Notes: a model not told the origin generated them from the sequence alone. DNA of 64,000 bases from Pseudocercospora fijiensis CIRAD86 (GCF_000340215.1 NW_006921534.1:4339041-4403040); one strand, 5' to 3'; shown: positions 46,851 to 58,689, numbered from the stretch's first letter. Numbers and translations are program-made.

Positions 46851-47544
46851 TAGTAGTATTCGAAACAACTAAAAGGGTTAAGTGTGTCTAGAAGGTGTGT
46901 CTAGAAGGTGTGTTCTAGAAGGTGTATTCTAGAAGTAGCAGGTCGAAATTTGCTATATTAGCTTTAGAGGCTAAGCCTATAAGTAAAGCGTCGCGAATGG
47001 CCTTAGGATAACTACGTACGTTACTTTTACGATATAAGAACACTTAGAGGTTAGAGAGCGGCTAATTCTAAAGGTCCGCTTCTACTTGTAATATCATAAA
47101 CGGCGTTATTTAGTATCGCGTTTGAAGCCTTTCGGATACGATACAGCGTCGAAGAGATAGTGTAAAAATAACATTTCTAGTTTATAAATTTTTATTGCCG
47201 CATCTATACGATAGGTTCTATACTATATATATCGCAATATTAATATCGCTACGCTCTAGGAATCTCTCTTACAGTGTTTTAGCCGATTCCGAGCGTAGAA
47301 GGAGGTATATCCGATATTTAATATTAGTCGGAGTAGTAATCTAACTAAGATAGCGCAAGAATAACCGGCTTCTAATACAATGTCCTTAGGCGCTTCGCTA
47401 ACGCTTGCAACTAGTCTACTATACTATATCGAGAAGGCCGGGAACCGAAACGTAGGTTTTGAGATAAAGGAAGTTATATATAAAGGAAAGTAGAAGGTAG
47501 GTAGAAGTTACGAGCTTATATACGGAGCGGCTAAGTAGAGGTAG

Positions 47545-47552
47545 GCTCGTAG
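47545..47552 (+). repeat. 8-bp target duplication, right (GCTCGTAG)
   Basis: Matches the unoccupied site 60,798-60,805 in Gypsy copy B exactly. Confidence 0.85.
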
Positions 47553-47920
47553 GTCTCGTATCGACGCTCTATATCGATTATCTTCCGTAAAAAGAAGGCA
47601 ATCGGGTGCTAGTAATAGTTATTATCTAATTGCTATAATATAATAGCCGATATAGCGAACTGTAAAGCGTTAGTCTCAATTCGGATCTGTTTGCTTAGTA
47701 CGAAATAGTATAATAAGGGGACTTTAGTAAAGCGTTGCTTTAGACCGTTAAAGCGGCTTGTGTTTTATTAGTCTATTTAAACTCTCTAGACGGGTTAGCC
47801 TTAGTTTTAGTAAGCTTAGTTAGAGGCATTATATACCGTAAAAATCAAGGAGGAGATAGATTAATTACCTATCGGCCTTGCTTAGTTTGCTAAGACTATC
47901 TATATAATAGCAATTAAAAA

Positions 47921-49150
47921 ATGGCGGCGAACAACTAGAGACGAAGGGAAGACAGTTAAGAAGGAAGGGAGGACGAATAGAAAGCACTATACGCTAGGAC
48001 AGAGGAGGTGCTAAAGGCGGAAGATAGAAGAACCCCTAAGAGGGCATATAGGATAATGATCTTAGAACTCCTTAGAGGACTGAAAGCAATCTACAACTAG
48101 GCAAGCTACGTAATTATAAAGGTAGCTAATACAGTCGTAGTAAAGATTACGAAGAAACAATAGGAGATAAGCCTAAACTACCGTACCTAGGCAGTAGTAG
48201 CTAGTTAGGAGGCGCTAAAACCCCCGAGGACAGTAGTTAGAGTCTATATTACGGACCTATAGGAGCAAAAGGAAATCTAAGGACTTATAGGGAAAGAGAT
48301 TATAGAAAGAATAGCAGTTAAAGAGGTAATTAGGGCTAGGAACGAAGGAAAAGGGGTAATCAAGCTATTTATAGCACAAGAGTAGGACAAAAAGAAGCTA
48401 GAAACACAAAAAGAATAGACAACTAAGATAGGGAAAACAGCAAAGGTCTCCTAATAGCAATTTATAATTATAGCCTATAGTATAACAAGAAGCTTTAAGG
48501 AAGAATAGGATATTAAGAGCCTATAAAGACAAAACTAAGCTATATGCCTAGGCCTAAAGATTACAAAAGTGGTATAGATTAAAAGGAAAATCGAAGAGAC
48601 TAAGAAGCAGTCTTCCCTAATTATCTAGGTAGGGAGCGTAGAGCAAGCCAATATAGTACTAGACTAGGGGTTGTTCTAGGACTTTAAAAGATTAGAAACA
48701 GAGATATATAGAAGCAACTATAGGATAATGTAGTGCTTCAAATGTTAACACTATAGACACTTAGTAGCTAAGTGTATAAAGACAACTAATACCTGCTCCT
48801 ATTGTATAGGGGATTACTAGGTTAAAGAATGTAAAGCATATAAGGGAGAAGCAAGATATACATACTATACTAAAAGACACCCCTCTTAGGCGAAGGAATG
48901 CCTAGTAAGAATACAGGCAGCTAGGAAGGCAAAGGAAGCTAGAATTAACACCCTAAAAAGATATATAACAAGCTAGGGTAGCTAGGTATAGAAGCAACCT
49001 AGCTAAGTGCTATAAAAGAGGTCTAGACAAGATAATAGATTCATATTTAGGGCCTTACTAGCACAAGAGAGTTACTAGCAACTAGGGAGACTAAGATACC
49101 TTAATATTGTAGGAAAGGAAGCAGGGTAGATAAAGCTTAGTCAAATGTTA
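47921..49150 (+). pseudogene. LINE ORF1 (gag-like, zinc knuckles)
   Basis: From ATG at 47,921, a charged Lys/Glu-rich coiled region with RIP-type stops. Then C-x2-C-x4-H-x4-C knuckles at about 48,734-48,930 (CFKC...HLVAKC; CSYC...VKECKAY; TYYTKRHPS.AKEC). This is the standard ORF1 nucleic-acid-binding arrangement of Tad1 elements. The 3' limit is approximate. Confidence 0.75.
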
Positions 49151-49199
49151 GTCTAAAGTAAGGGAAGACTAAAGGAAAACTTATAGGGAAATAATATAG

Positions 49200-52100
49200 A
49201 TAAAACCTAATAAATATTGCAACATTACTAAACATTATATAGTATAATGTTAACAAGAGCAAAGACAAGGTATAGAGGAGCTTCCTTTAAGTACTAAACC
49301 TAAAAGAACATTATATTATTGCAATCTAAGAGCCCTAGCTCAACCTATATACAAAGAGACTAGCAATAGTCAAAGACCTAAGATACTACCTAATTATCTA
49401 CAACTAGGGAGCCCTAAGGACATACATCTATATTAGTAAGGAGATAGATATAGAAACCTAGTAGGCTATACTACAGGAGGATAGGGACCTAACATTAGTT
49501 TAAATAGAGACATCCTAAGGTACACTCTAAGTCTACTGTATATATAACCTACTACTAGACTTAAGAAGTAGTACCTAACTAAAAACCCTAGAAAGACTAC
49601 CTAGGGTTATCTAGGGGAATACCTACTAAATCCTACTTAGGGATTTCAACCTCTACTACCCCCTCTAGGGCTTAGACTTTACCTTAGCTTACTACTTCCT
49701 AGTAGGAAGACTAATTGATATGCTAGAGAGGGAAGGAATAGAAATTGTTACCCTAAAGGGACTAATTACTTAGAAGGCAAGAGGAAGCAGCAGTATACTA
49801 GACCTATGCTTTGCATTACATTAGATTAGAAACAGGGTTATAAGATACAGGGTTAACTAGGAACTAGAAGAATTATTAGACTACTTCCCGGTACAGATTG
49901 AGCTAAATGTCTAAACTAATTAGGAAAGGGAACTAGAGGAAAAGCTTAACTAGAAAGGTGCTAAATAGGGCAGGATTAGGGAGGAACTAGAAAGGGACCT
50001 AAAACTAGAGGAACTCTTAACAAAGTACCTACTAAGGCTAGAGGACATTAATAAGGCAGTAGAAGAACTAATAGGAATCCTAAAGCAGGTAGCTAGAAAG
50101 TATACCCTAGCAAAGAAACATTCACTATACTAGCAACTATACTAGACTAGTAAGTATATAAGGAAGGTTAAAGCAGCAAGGAAGGCTAGGAGGCAGTAGA
50201 TACAAACCTATACCTAGGAAGTATAGGACAACTATAACAAAGCCTGCTAGGAAAAGAAGATTCAGATTAAGAAAGATAAGATATAAGAATAGAGATCTAT
50301 AATAGGAATAATTATAAAGAAACTAAAGGAGATGTAGAGGATAGCTAAATAGGCAAGGAGACCTAAATAGGACAAGGATATACTACTACAATTCCCGGAC
50401 ATTATAGACTAATAAGGACAAATGTAGACTATAATAGAAGGGAAAGTAAGAGCCCTAGGCCAACACTTCTTCTATAGAAAAGTACAAGCAGACCTATTAG
50501 ATATAAAGGAGAAAGAATAAGAGACTCTACTACTAGGCATACTAAGAGATACCTAGGTTAAACCCGAAACCATTAAAAGGATCCTAAAGAAAATTCTAGG
50601 CAATAAGGCACTAGGAGAAGACAAGATCTATAACAAACTTCTAAAAGCATATAGGAAGGGGCTAGCCCTAGCACTAGCCAATATCTTTTCGCAAAGCCTA
50701 GCACTAGGATACTACCTAAGACTATTTAGGAAGTCCCTAATAGTAGTGCTAAGGAAGCCCTAGAAGGAAGACTATACATAGCTTAAGGCCTATAGACTAA
50801 TAGCCCTACTTAATACAATAGGCAAGGTACTAGAAAAAATTGTCGCTAAAAGGCTAATAACCTTTACCGAGGAAAGGAATATCCTTCCTAAAGGCTAGAT
50901 AGGAGGAAGAAAGAAGAGGTTAATACTAATAGCTATAGAACTAATTATAGAACAGATTAAGCATATCTAGCACTATAGTTAAAACTAGGTAGTAACCCTC
51001 CTCTCCCTTAATATCTTAGGAGCCTTTAATAATGTCTCCTATAAAAGGCTCCTATATATACTTAAACAGAAAGCTATACTAAACTAGATAGTCTAATTTA
51101 TCTAGTCCTTCCTATAGGAAAGATCAATATAGCTTATCCTAGGCAAATTCAAATTAGACCTAATGCTAACTAAAAAGGGAATCCCCTAAGGATTAACACT
51201 CTCCCTAATCCTCTTCCTTATCTTTATAATAGACCTACTCCTACTCCTAGAATCAAAAAACACATTAGCATTAGGGTTTATAGATAATACAAACATCCTA
51301 GCCTAGTCTAAGATAACGGAAACTAACTGCAAGATCCTAGAAGAGAAGTACTAGGAGTATAAAAAATAGGCAAGGAGATATAGAGCAAAATTCGCCCTAG
51401 AAAAGTACTAGCTTATCTGCTTTAGTAAGGCTAAATCAACCTATAATATAAAGTAATCAATTACTATCTAAGGCTTTGAAACCTAACTATTAACAGAGCT
51501 TAGGGTACTAGGGATCTAGCTAGACCCAAAACTGAATTAGGGACTACAAGTAAAGAAGGCAAAGCAGAGGGCAGATGCTAATATACAATCTATTAATAGG
51601 CTTATAGCCTCTATATAGGGGGCTATATTCGAGAAAGCTAAAGTTATATATAAAGCAATTGTCAAGCTAGCAATACTATATAGAGTATAGATATAGACAG
51701 CCTAGGAGAAAACACTAAAGAGGATTAAGCAACTAGTTAGTAGGTCCTAAACCTAAAGCCTAAAGAAAATCCTAGGAGCATACAAAACTATACTAACAAG
51801 GGTAGTAGAAATAGAATTAGGGATCCTACTAGTCAAACAATACTTTAAGGGACTAAGACACTAATATATAGCAAAGATAATAGAATACCTAGCCTAACAG
51901 ACTATCTAAAAGGCACTAGACAAGATAAAAGCCTAGTATATTAGGACTAGGAGGCGAGACAGACTACAAATAACTCCCTAGAAAGTTAAAGACCTAGAGC
52001 AATATAGAGTCTTAATAAGAGAAATGCTAGAGAAGGAGCTTTAGGGACCAAATATAAGGCTAAAGGAAGACAAGCTAAAGGGAGAGAAACAAAGCCTAGC

Positions 52101-52700
52101 AGAATCAATTGCTAGATACCTATAGGAGTAGGAATAGAATAAAACACAAGTTAGACTAGGAACCCTAAAGGCACTAATCAAATTTAGTTAATATAACTAC
52201 TAGCTCTATAAGGACCTAAACAGGGCCGAGGCAAGCCTAGCTATCTAAATTAGATCTAAATATATTAGACTCAGATCTTACCTGTTTAGAAGAAACGTCC
52301 TAGGAATTAAAAGCAGAGCTTGCTAATATAGCTACCAATCTTAGAACCCTAAGCATATACTGCTAGTCTGCCCTTAATAGTTAGAAGGTAGAAGTGATTA
52401 GAGACTAAAAGCAATAGAAAGGGAATACGACAAGCTAATCTAGAGCAAAGAAGACCTAAAGAGGATAGTAAAGTAGATTATTAAATAGGGATTTGTACAA
52501 CAATTCGCACTAGTAAGGGAAACTAAGGAGTAGATAAGAAGGAGGGAAGAAGAGGGGGAAAGAAGGGTAGGGTAGCAGGCAAGGTAGTTAGAGGGTAACA
52601 ACTATAACACTAGTATACCCTAGAGGAAGGAAAACAAGGAAACGAGGAAGATTAATACTTATAAATAGGACAGGAGGGAGGTTTTTACTAACTAAGTTGG
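49200..52700 (+). pseudogene. LINE ORF2 (endonuclease and reverse transcriptase)
   Basis: Endonuclease of the apurinic type: a D-F-N-L motif followed by PL.GLDF (about 49,645-49,680), SSSILDLCFA and LLDYFPVQIEL (about 49,790-49,900), matching the S-D-H-x-P-V block with Ser/His codons mutated. Reverse transcriptase: IALLNTIGKVLEKIVAKRL (about 50,800-50,860), LSLNILGAFNNV, KKGIP.GLTLS and FIDNTNIL at 51,277-51,300, where the catalytic F-x-D-D has become F-I-D-N. The C-terminal CCHC-like region C-x2-C...H-x4-C lies near 52,318-52,375. Original enzyme activity is certainly lost. Confidence 0.82.
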
Positions 52701-52791
52701 TTTCCTATCCAAAACAATACATAGAAACAGACCTATATAGGCCGAAAGGCACTACAATAGGCAAATGAAATATCTATCTATATACCGTAAA

Positions 52792-55640
52792 TAGCCCTTA
52801 ATAAAGCGACGATAGAAATTAGCGAAGCCGAGGAACGACTATAGTTCCTTAATTAACGTAGGAATAGGCTATTTAGTAATGGTTTTAATCCGATTAGGAT
52901 TAGCCTTAATACCCTTAGTTAATACGAGGAAGCTAAGGAATAATACCTCTTTAGTAGTAAAGGTGCATTTAGAAGGTTTGTAATATAGTCTATAGGCTCG
53001 TAGGCGGTCGAGGACCTTGCGTACTACGGCCTAGTATTCTGCAATATTAGGTAAATGTGTGTAAACTAGGATGTTATCTAGGTAAACTATATAGAGATAG
53101 TCTAATAGGCCCGAAAGGGCCCGATTAATATAGGACTAGAATGTTGCAGAGGCATTAGCTAAGCCGAATAGTATAACTAAGTACTCGAAATAGCTATAGC
53201 GAGTACGGAAGGCCGTCTTCTATTCGTCGCCCTTGCGAATACAGATACGATAGTACGTATCCTTAATGTCTAGTATAGTATAGAAGTAGGCCCTAGAAAG
53301 GCGATCGAGGGTCTTATTAATAAGAGGGAGTAGATAGCGGTCTTTAATAGTAACAGCATTAAGCCTACGATAGTCGATATATAGGCGCAGACTACTATCC
53401 TTCTTTAGTATAAATAGGATAGGGGCGCTAGCAGGGCTATTACTATACCGTATCCGGCTATTAGCTAGGTTTTCCTCTAGATACTTACGTAATATAGCAA
53501 GCTCTCGTTTACTAAGGTTGTAGAGAGGACTAAAGGGAACCTCCTTGCCCTCTATAATATTAATCTTATAATCCGTCTCTTTAAATATAGGCAATGTCGA
53601 TGCTAAGTAGTGTTTAAATATATTAATATAGGTCTCTCGAATAGGTTCTAGTATACGCTTAAGCTGTTTAGGGTCTATGCTATTAGGGGGCACAGGTTTA
53701 TCGTTATTACTACTAAGCAGGTCGGCAGTTAGATTAGCTAAGGCGGGGGTTAGGTTGCTAATAAACAGGACCCTAATATTATTAGGATACTCGCTAATAT
53801 CGATATATTTAATGTCCTCTCTCCTAGCGATTCTAAATCGCTATTATTAACTGCCTAAGTCTATAACTATAGCATAGTACTTAAGAACAGGGTTGCTAAT
53901 AACAATAGTAGCTCCCCTATATAGGTTGTCTATATCTACTACGTAGGCAGTAAAGTCTAGTAGGCGTTTATTTCCGAGGTCGTCCTTTAGAACTATAGGA
54001 ACATAGTAGGCCCTATAGGTTAAGTGCCGAGCGTTATTAAACTAAGCAAGGGTTAGTATGTTAGTTCTAGGCAATTGTCGGAGGTCTAATTGCTTAGCTA
54101 GGCGATAGCTAATAAGGGCACTAACTGAATTTCCTAGATCTAGTATAACCTTAGTCTTATAGTTGTCTCTATATATGTCCTATATAAGACAGGTACGTGT
54201 AATAGCTAGCATAATGTCGATAGTTTTACGCCGTATAAGGCTAACAGTTAGTGCGGCGCTTACTCTTTTTTCGAAGGTTAGCCTATAGGGGTAGCGTTAG
54301 CGGCTAAGAGGTACTTCTTATACTTAGCGGAGGCACGGTTAATCCGGGCCTAATCCCTAGGTTTGTCGCATTAGCCTAGGAGATAGCTAGTGCTATTACA
54401 GTTGAAGCACTTTCATCCGGTTAGTAGGTTGCCGTAGCTGTTGTTGCTATTATTAGCCGAGCGGTTAGCATTATAGGGATACGAGCCCCTTCTACGGCCC
54501 CTATCGCGGCCTCCTCTATATAGCCGCCGGCTACGGCCTCTTCTACGGTCGCTGTTACTATTCCTATTGTTAGCATTATTGTTATAGTAGGAACCTTAGT
54601 TTCCTCCGCGGCTACGGTTACTACGGTTAGTACTAGCTAGTCGGATCCTCGATTCTAGTCGTTATTAGAGCTAGACAGCTCGTTCGGCTATTTCTACTTC
54701 GACTATAAATTAAATACATATTAGGTTAGCTTGTTCGAATACACGGCGACGGTCTAATTCGAGAATAAGCTCCTACCTAAGCTTAGGGCGTATTTCCGAG
54801 ATCTATATAGAATTAGTCCTAGGTAGAAGGTCGTCTTCGAGGGTTTTTAAATAGGCCTTAAATAAGCGAGCCGATGGATTAGTCTTCTATTTAGCTCGAA
54901 GATATAGGTCCTAAGTATATTGTTGCCTTAGTATAGGGTTTCTAAGGGTGTCTAGCATAATAGTTTTATAGGTCTGCTACTAAATAGCGGTCTAGTCGTC
55001 GAGGGAGTCGAAATAGTTATCCTATATACGCTTTAGGTCGCTATTAATGTACTGTATAGCGTATACGACTAAGGAATAGTCGTCGGGTAGCGCTCTTAGT
55101 GCATTACGCTAGTTGAGTTTATAGTTACGAATGTAGTCGTTATACTACTTTCGACTAGAGCTATTAAATACAGTGCAGTCCTTAAGTTTAGTATCCTTCT
55201 TTTAGATAGGTAGTAAAGAAGGTCCTACTATTAGTATAGCAGTAGTTGTTAGGGCTTCCTAAAGGCGACGGAGCTCGAGGAGGTTATCCTTTAGCTGTTA
55301 TTCTTAACGTAGGGTAGTAAGCCTATTCTAAGTAGCTTCTTAAAGTGAAGTCTCCCTAATAGTTAAGGCCTAAAGGCTAGTTAGCTATATCGTCGATTAA
55401 CAATGTTATTAAGAATGTCGTTAATAGGCAATTCCGGATTATCGCCTAGAATTATAGGTTCTTCTTTAGTAGGCTCTCCGGTAGGCTCTTTAGTAGGAGG
55501 CACTTTAGCAGGTGCTCTAGTAGGCACTTTAGTAGGTACTGTGCTACTAGCGTTGTTATTGCTAGCGCTGCTAGCGGCAGTACGGTTATTATTGCTTTGT
55601 AATAAGCCGGCTATTATAATAGGGGGTAACACTAATAATA
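52792..55640 (-). pseudogene. Gypsy A: gag, protease and reverse transcriptase
   Basis: The gag start region at 55,381-55,632 is Ala/Asn/Pro/Thr-rich and ends LPINDILNNIVNRRYS. The zinc knuckle CFNCN...H-type lies near 54,400. LDLGNSVSALI (about 54,120-54,160) is the protease-like segment. The reverse transcriptase keeps a 157-codon intact stretch (53,220-53,693) with FSPLYNLSKREL, APILFILKKD, LRLYIDYRRLNAVT and LDIKDTYY; the D after LDI is the first catalytic Asp region. Confidence 0.82.
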
Positions 55641-55887
55641 TATTATTAGCCCCTAAGATGCGGATATAGCGGAATTAGTAGATATTGGTCTAGTACGATT
55701 AACTTAGTATAATAGGCCGTATAGAAGGCCTTGCTTAATAATTGGTACGGTTGTTTCGATAGAATAGTACGTATAGGTCCTGTTCTTCGGGCGTAATATA
55801 GTTAGATTAGTCTTGTTCGTAGCTATACCGCTAAAAGCTTAAAATAAGGACTATCTAGCTGCTACCCTTAAAGGGTAGATCGAATAC

Positions 55888-56085
55888 TGTATAAGAAGGG
55901 TATATTAGCAGGTAGATAGGGTAGTAGTAGGTACAGGTAGTATTCGATAAGAAGCTAGGAGGAGAGGGAGGAAGGTAGGCAAGTTAGCCTATTGCTAAGC
56001 GCTAAGCCCTGCCTAAGGCACTAAGACCCTAGCTTCACTTAGCCTAGTTACATGCCAATCACGTGTAGCCTCTTTAGCCCTAACA
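55888..56085 (-). repeat. 5' LTR of Gypsy copy A
   Basis: 198 bp, TGTATAAGAAGGG...CCCTAACA, with a 2-bp difference at the start compared with the other LTR. It keeps the TG...CA ends typical of LTRs. Confidence 0.87.
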
Positions 56086-56090
56086 GATTT

Positions 56091-57160
56091 AGAGAATTCT
56101 AACGCTAACCTATCCTACTAGTAGCTTAGATTCCGGATACAAGCCCTCTCTACCTTAGTAAAGATTTTATATAGCAGTAGTACTCTGCCTTTAAGAAACG
56201 CTTTCTATTTAACTGTTAGTATCTGCCGGCTACGAACGCCGGCTATATATACCGAGTATAGAATAATTACCTATACCCCTTCCTCCTATAGTAACACTTC
56301 TACCGTCTCTAGATACCTAGCCCTAATCGCATTAATCGTAAGCTACTTTGCCTTTATAGACGCAAAGGCTTCGCTCTAATACTAATAAAGAAACTTCTAC
56401 TCTATATCGAGGATATAAAGACGACTAGTCTCGATTCTAATCCTTGCTAGCTTTTCGTAGTAGCTTTAACTATAATTTTCTAGATTAATAGGACTTATAC
56501 CTTAGCCCTTTACTAGTATCTCGTCTCTTTAACTATACTCGATCTACTCCTAGCGCTTATCGTCTATAGCGTTAGGCCCTAAGACTACACCTATTACTAG
56601 ATCGACGTATAGTATCTCCTCGCTTTTTTCAGTTCCTTTATTCGTAGTATTAAGCTCTATCGCGGTATCCTAAACTCTAGTATTATTGTTCTCGGCTATC
56701 TAAATATCTCCGTTACTATCGGTCGTATCGATAGAGGTAGCGGCTATAGGTCTAAATACTATTAGTTAACGTATTAAAGAAAAATATGCCGGCTATAGCT
56801 GCCGGCTACGGCTGCTAGCTATAGCTACTAGCTACGGCCGCTAGCTAGATTAACTTACGCTACTAGAACTTTACGCTCGAAAACTAGCCGCAATTCTTTC
56901 CTCCTCTTAGCCTTCTCTTAGGTTATCTTCTTATTCTAACCTTTACTTTTTTCTATAGGCGCTAGCTATCGATAGAATGCCTTATTCCGCGCCTTTCTTC
57001 TCTTATCCTTAGCTCTTTTATCCTTATCTATCTTCTCCTTTCTCTCGCGGTTTCGTATAGAATTCTTCTTCGTAGAGTACTCCTCTTTAGTCTTACGCTT
57101 TTTAGTTAAACGCTTAGGCAAAATAAACTCGCAGTCTTTAGTTCTATCTTCTATTTAGCG
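56091..57160 (-). pseudogene. N-terminal part of the hAT accessory ORF
   Basis: A minus frame with only RIP-type stops. It begins with a strongly basic Lys/Arg/Glu region (RERKEKIDKDKRAKDKRRKA), then an acidic Asn/Glu stretch, then a helical part ending KIFTKVERACIRNLSY and LALEFSKS at the Gypsy A junction. A GCCGGC cluster at about 56,220-56,245 interrupts it. Family unknown. Confidence 0.45.
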
Positions 57161-57317
57161 CGTAGCGCGCTTCTCTCTTACTATTATAAGGGAAAGGGGC
57201 GGGGGCGTAGCGTATAGTAGTTGTTATCGGTATAGGTATAGAGGAAGAAGTTGAAAGTATAAGAATATCGCGAAGCTCTAATTATTGCCGCCTACGTAAC
57301 GTTATATAGGTAAGCTT

Positions 57318-57640
57318 TCGCAACTATAGCAACTACGCCCCGGTAATAGTAACTACGCCCTAGCAACGGTAACTACGCCCTAGCAACGGCAACTACGCCC
57401 TAGTAACGGTAATAAAGCGTAGTAAATACAACCTAGTAACTATTATAGCCGGCAATCGTAGCCGGCAGTCGAATAAGAGTATCCTTATAGCAAAACTACG
57501 CCCTAGTAACGGCAACTACGCCCTAGCAACGGCAACTACGCCCTAGTAATAGCAAAAGAGCGTAGTAAATGTAACAGAGTTACTATTATAGCCGGCAATC
57601 GTAGCCGGCAGTCGAATAAGAGTGTCCTTATAGTAAAACT
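57318..57640 (+). repeat. Compound tandem repeat at the right end of the hAT element
   Basis: 20-bp units (AACTACGCCCTAGCAACGGT) in two runs, each followed by a TAGCCGGCAATCGTAGCCGG block. The two runs are offset by 143 bp (57,444 and 57,587). It lies within 450 bp of the hAT terminus, where subterminal transposase-binding repeats are expected. Confidence 0.82.
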
Positions 57641-57774
57641 AATATAGTCTCTAGTTTAAACTAGGAATCTATATAGTTCGAAAAAACTAAACCGGAACTA
57701 GGGAGCTAGTTCGCCGCTAAGAAACCAAACTATATACGTTTAGTAGTTTGGAAACCGAACTACTACGGGGTCTA

Positions 57775-57782
57775 GTTCTTTA
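57775..57782 (+). repeat. 8-bp target duplication of the hAT element, right
   Basis: GTTCTTTA, equal to 24,610-24,617. Gypsy B sequence resumes at 57,783. Confidence 0.88.
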
Positions 57783-58689
57783 CGTCTACTCTTAAAAGAC
57801 CTAGAAATATCCGCTCCCGAGGGTTTGTTCTTATTATTACGAGGGCTATTATTTACTATCGTAGTTTTACTAGCTCTAATTAGTTAGGTTTAGTAGCCTT
57901 TAATTGTCAATCTTATCTTATCTTTTCAAAAAACACAGCTCGTCTAGTTTCTATAAGTAAAGGCTATTATAAGTGCAATAGTTAAGGTTCGCCTTACTTA
58001 AAGAGTCGGAAAGATCGAGGAGTAACCTATTATCTGCAAGATCGACCCCGGCTAGCTTAGCTCTATAGTTTTTGCCCTTAGTTAGTCTATTAGTCGCTTA
58101 ATCTTTTAAGCGGCTTAAAGTTTTAATTAAACCCTTAGCAGGTTCAATCTTTTAACTTAGTTAGTATAGTGCTTTAGGCTCGTAGTATAGGTAAGGTTGC
58201 CCTCGTAGGTATAGCGATAATAGTAGGTAATATTAATAATAGCGGCGCTAGCCGTCTTAGCGCCGACTTTACCTTGCTTCTAATTTCCTTCTTTAACTAA
58301 TAACAACTCGGCAATACCGTTACTAATATAGCTATATCTTTCCTTCTTTAAGTAGCAATATACTCCGCAATACTATTACTAATATAGCCGCGCCGGCCGC
58401 CGGCATACTACTAGCTCGTAGCGCGACACTATTACTTTTATTACCGTTATTCGTACGCGTACGCGCATCCCCGCCGACTGCCTAGGCCTTAGGACCTCGA
58501 TAGAATAAAGGAATAAGAGGGGGCGCTAAGAGAAGGGTCTTATAGGGTACGCTAGTAAAGAGGTGGATTCTATAGTAGTATAGTCTTATTGTCCTAGTTT
58601 GCCGGCCTCTAATTAGTTAGCTAATAGCACCCCGGGGGTAGCATTGTTCCTAGGCCCTTTTAGTAACATTATAGGCCCTTAGTCTTTTT
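57783..58689 (-). other. 3' non-coding region of Gypsy copy B
   Basis: About 0.9 kb with no frame, matching 33,397-34,289 of copy A apart from small indels. It includes a CCCCGGGGGTAGCATT block conserved in both copies. Confidence 0.7.

Larger units (their letters stand above)
36442..47544. mobile_element. 11.1-kb inverted-repeat DNA transposon with putative transposase and helicase
   Basis: Inserted in Gypsy A. Flanked by an 8-bp duplication, ACTCGTAG at 36,434-36,441 and GCTCGTAG at 47,545-47,552, the one difference being a TG to TA change. The empty site GCTCGTAG is intact in Gypsy B at 60,798-60,805. Ends are inverted for about 20 bp: left CTATCTCTATTTAG, right complement CTACCTCTACTTAG. 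It carries a large plus-strand putative transposase (about 37,950-41,230), a minus-strand RecQ-like helicase (about 43,530-46,850) convergent to it, and a smaller minus ORF between. It is not hAT, MULE, Tc1, Helitron or Starship by its ends or proteins. Confidence 0.82.
47843..52778 (+). mobile_element. Tad1-type LINE (non-LTR retrotransposon), RIP-degraded
   Basis: A 4,936-bp insertion in Gypsy A, flanked by a perfect 13-bp duplication TATATACCGTAAA (47,830-47,842 and 52,779-52,791). The empty site in Gypsy B at 61,084-61,096 reads TATATGCCGTAAA. It has two consecutive plus-strand ORFs and ends in a TATCTATC tail instead of poly-A. It is opposite in orientation to its host. No LTRs or inverted ends. 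Confidence 0.88.
32866..56085 (-). mobile_element. Ty3/Gypsy chromovirus copy A, complete but twice interrupted
   Basis: Flanked by the 5-bp duplication GATTT (32,861-32,865 and 56,086-56,090) and bounded by ~197-bp LTRs. Internal parts are 33,062-36,441, 47,545-47,842 and 52,779-55,887, about 6.8 kb in all. Minus-strand order from the right: gag with a CCHC knuckle (about 54,380-54,415), a protease-like segment (about 54,120), reverse transcriptase (52,800-53,700), RNase H (47,553-47,842 and about 36,100-36,441), integrase (about 35,000-36,000), and a chromodomain (about 34,390-34,450). Polypurine tract at 33,063-33,075. Confidence 0.87.
24618..57774 (-). mobile_element. hAT transposon with cargo genes, split by Gypsy copy A
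   Basis: Ends are a perfect 20-bp inverted repeat, TAGACCCCGTAGTAGTTCGG at 24,618 and its complement ending at 57,774, flanked by the 8-bp duplication GTTCTTTA, both typical of hAT. Taking out Gypsy copy A (32,866-56,085 plus one 5-bp duplicate) leaves about 9.9 kb, large for a hAT. It holds the hAT transposase, a histone H3-like gene, a basic histone-tail-like ORF, a plus-strand ORF near the left end, and a long charged ORF that crosses the Gypsy junction. The octamer GCCGGCTA and its complement TAGCCGGC recur along it, clustered near both ends. Confidence 0.85.

Noticed and set aside
55403..55669. Plus-strand frame of 88 codons rich in Leu/Gly/Val
   Set aside because: Mirror image of the Gypsy gag start on the minus strand; the same is true of 63,715-63,960.
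24618..57774. Reading the whole 33 kb as one giant transposon of the Starship kind
   Set aside because: No tyrosine recombinase seen. The ends are a short hAT-type inverted repeat with an 8-bp duplication, and the length is explained by nested insertions with their own duplications.
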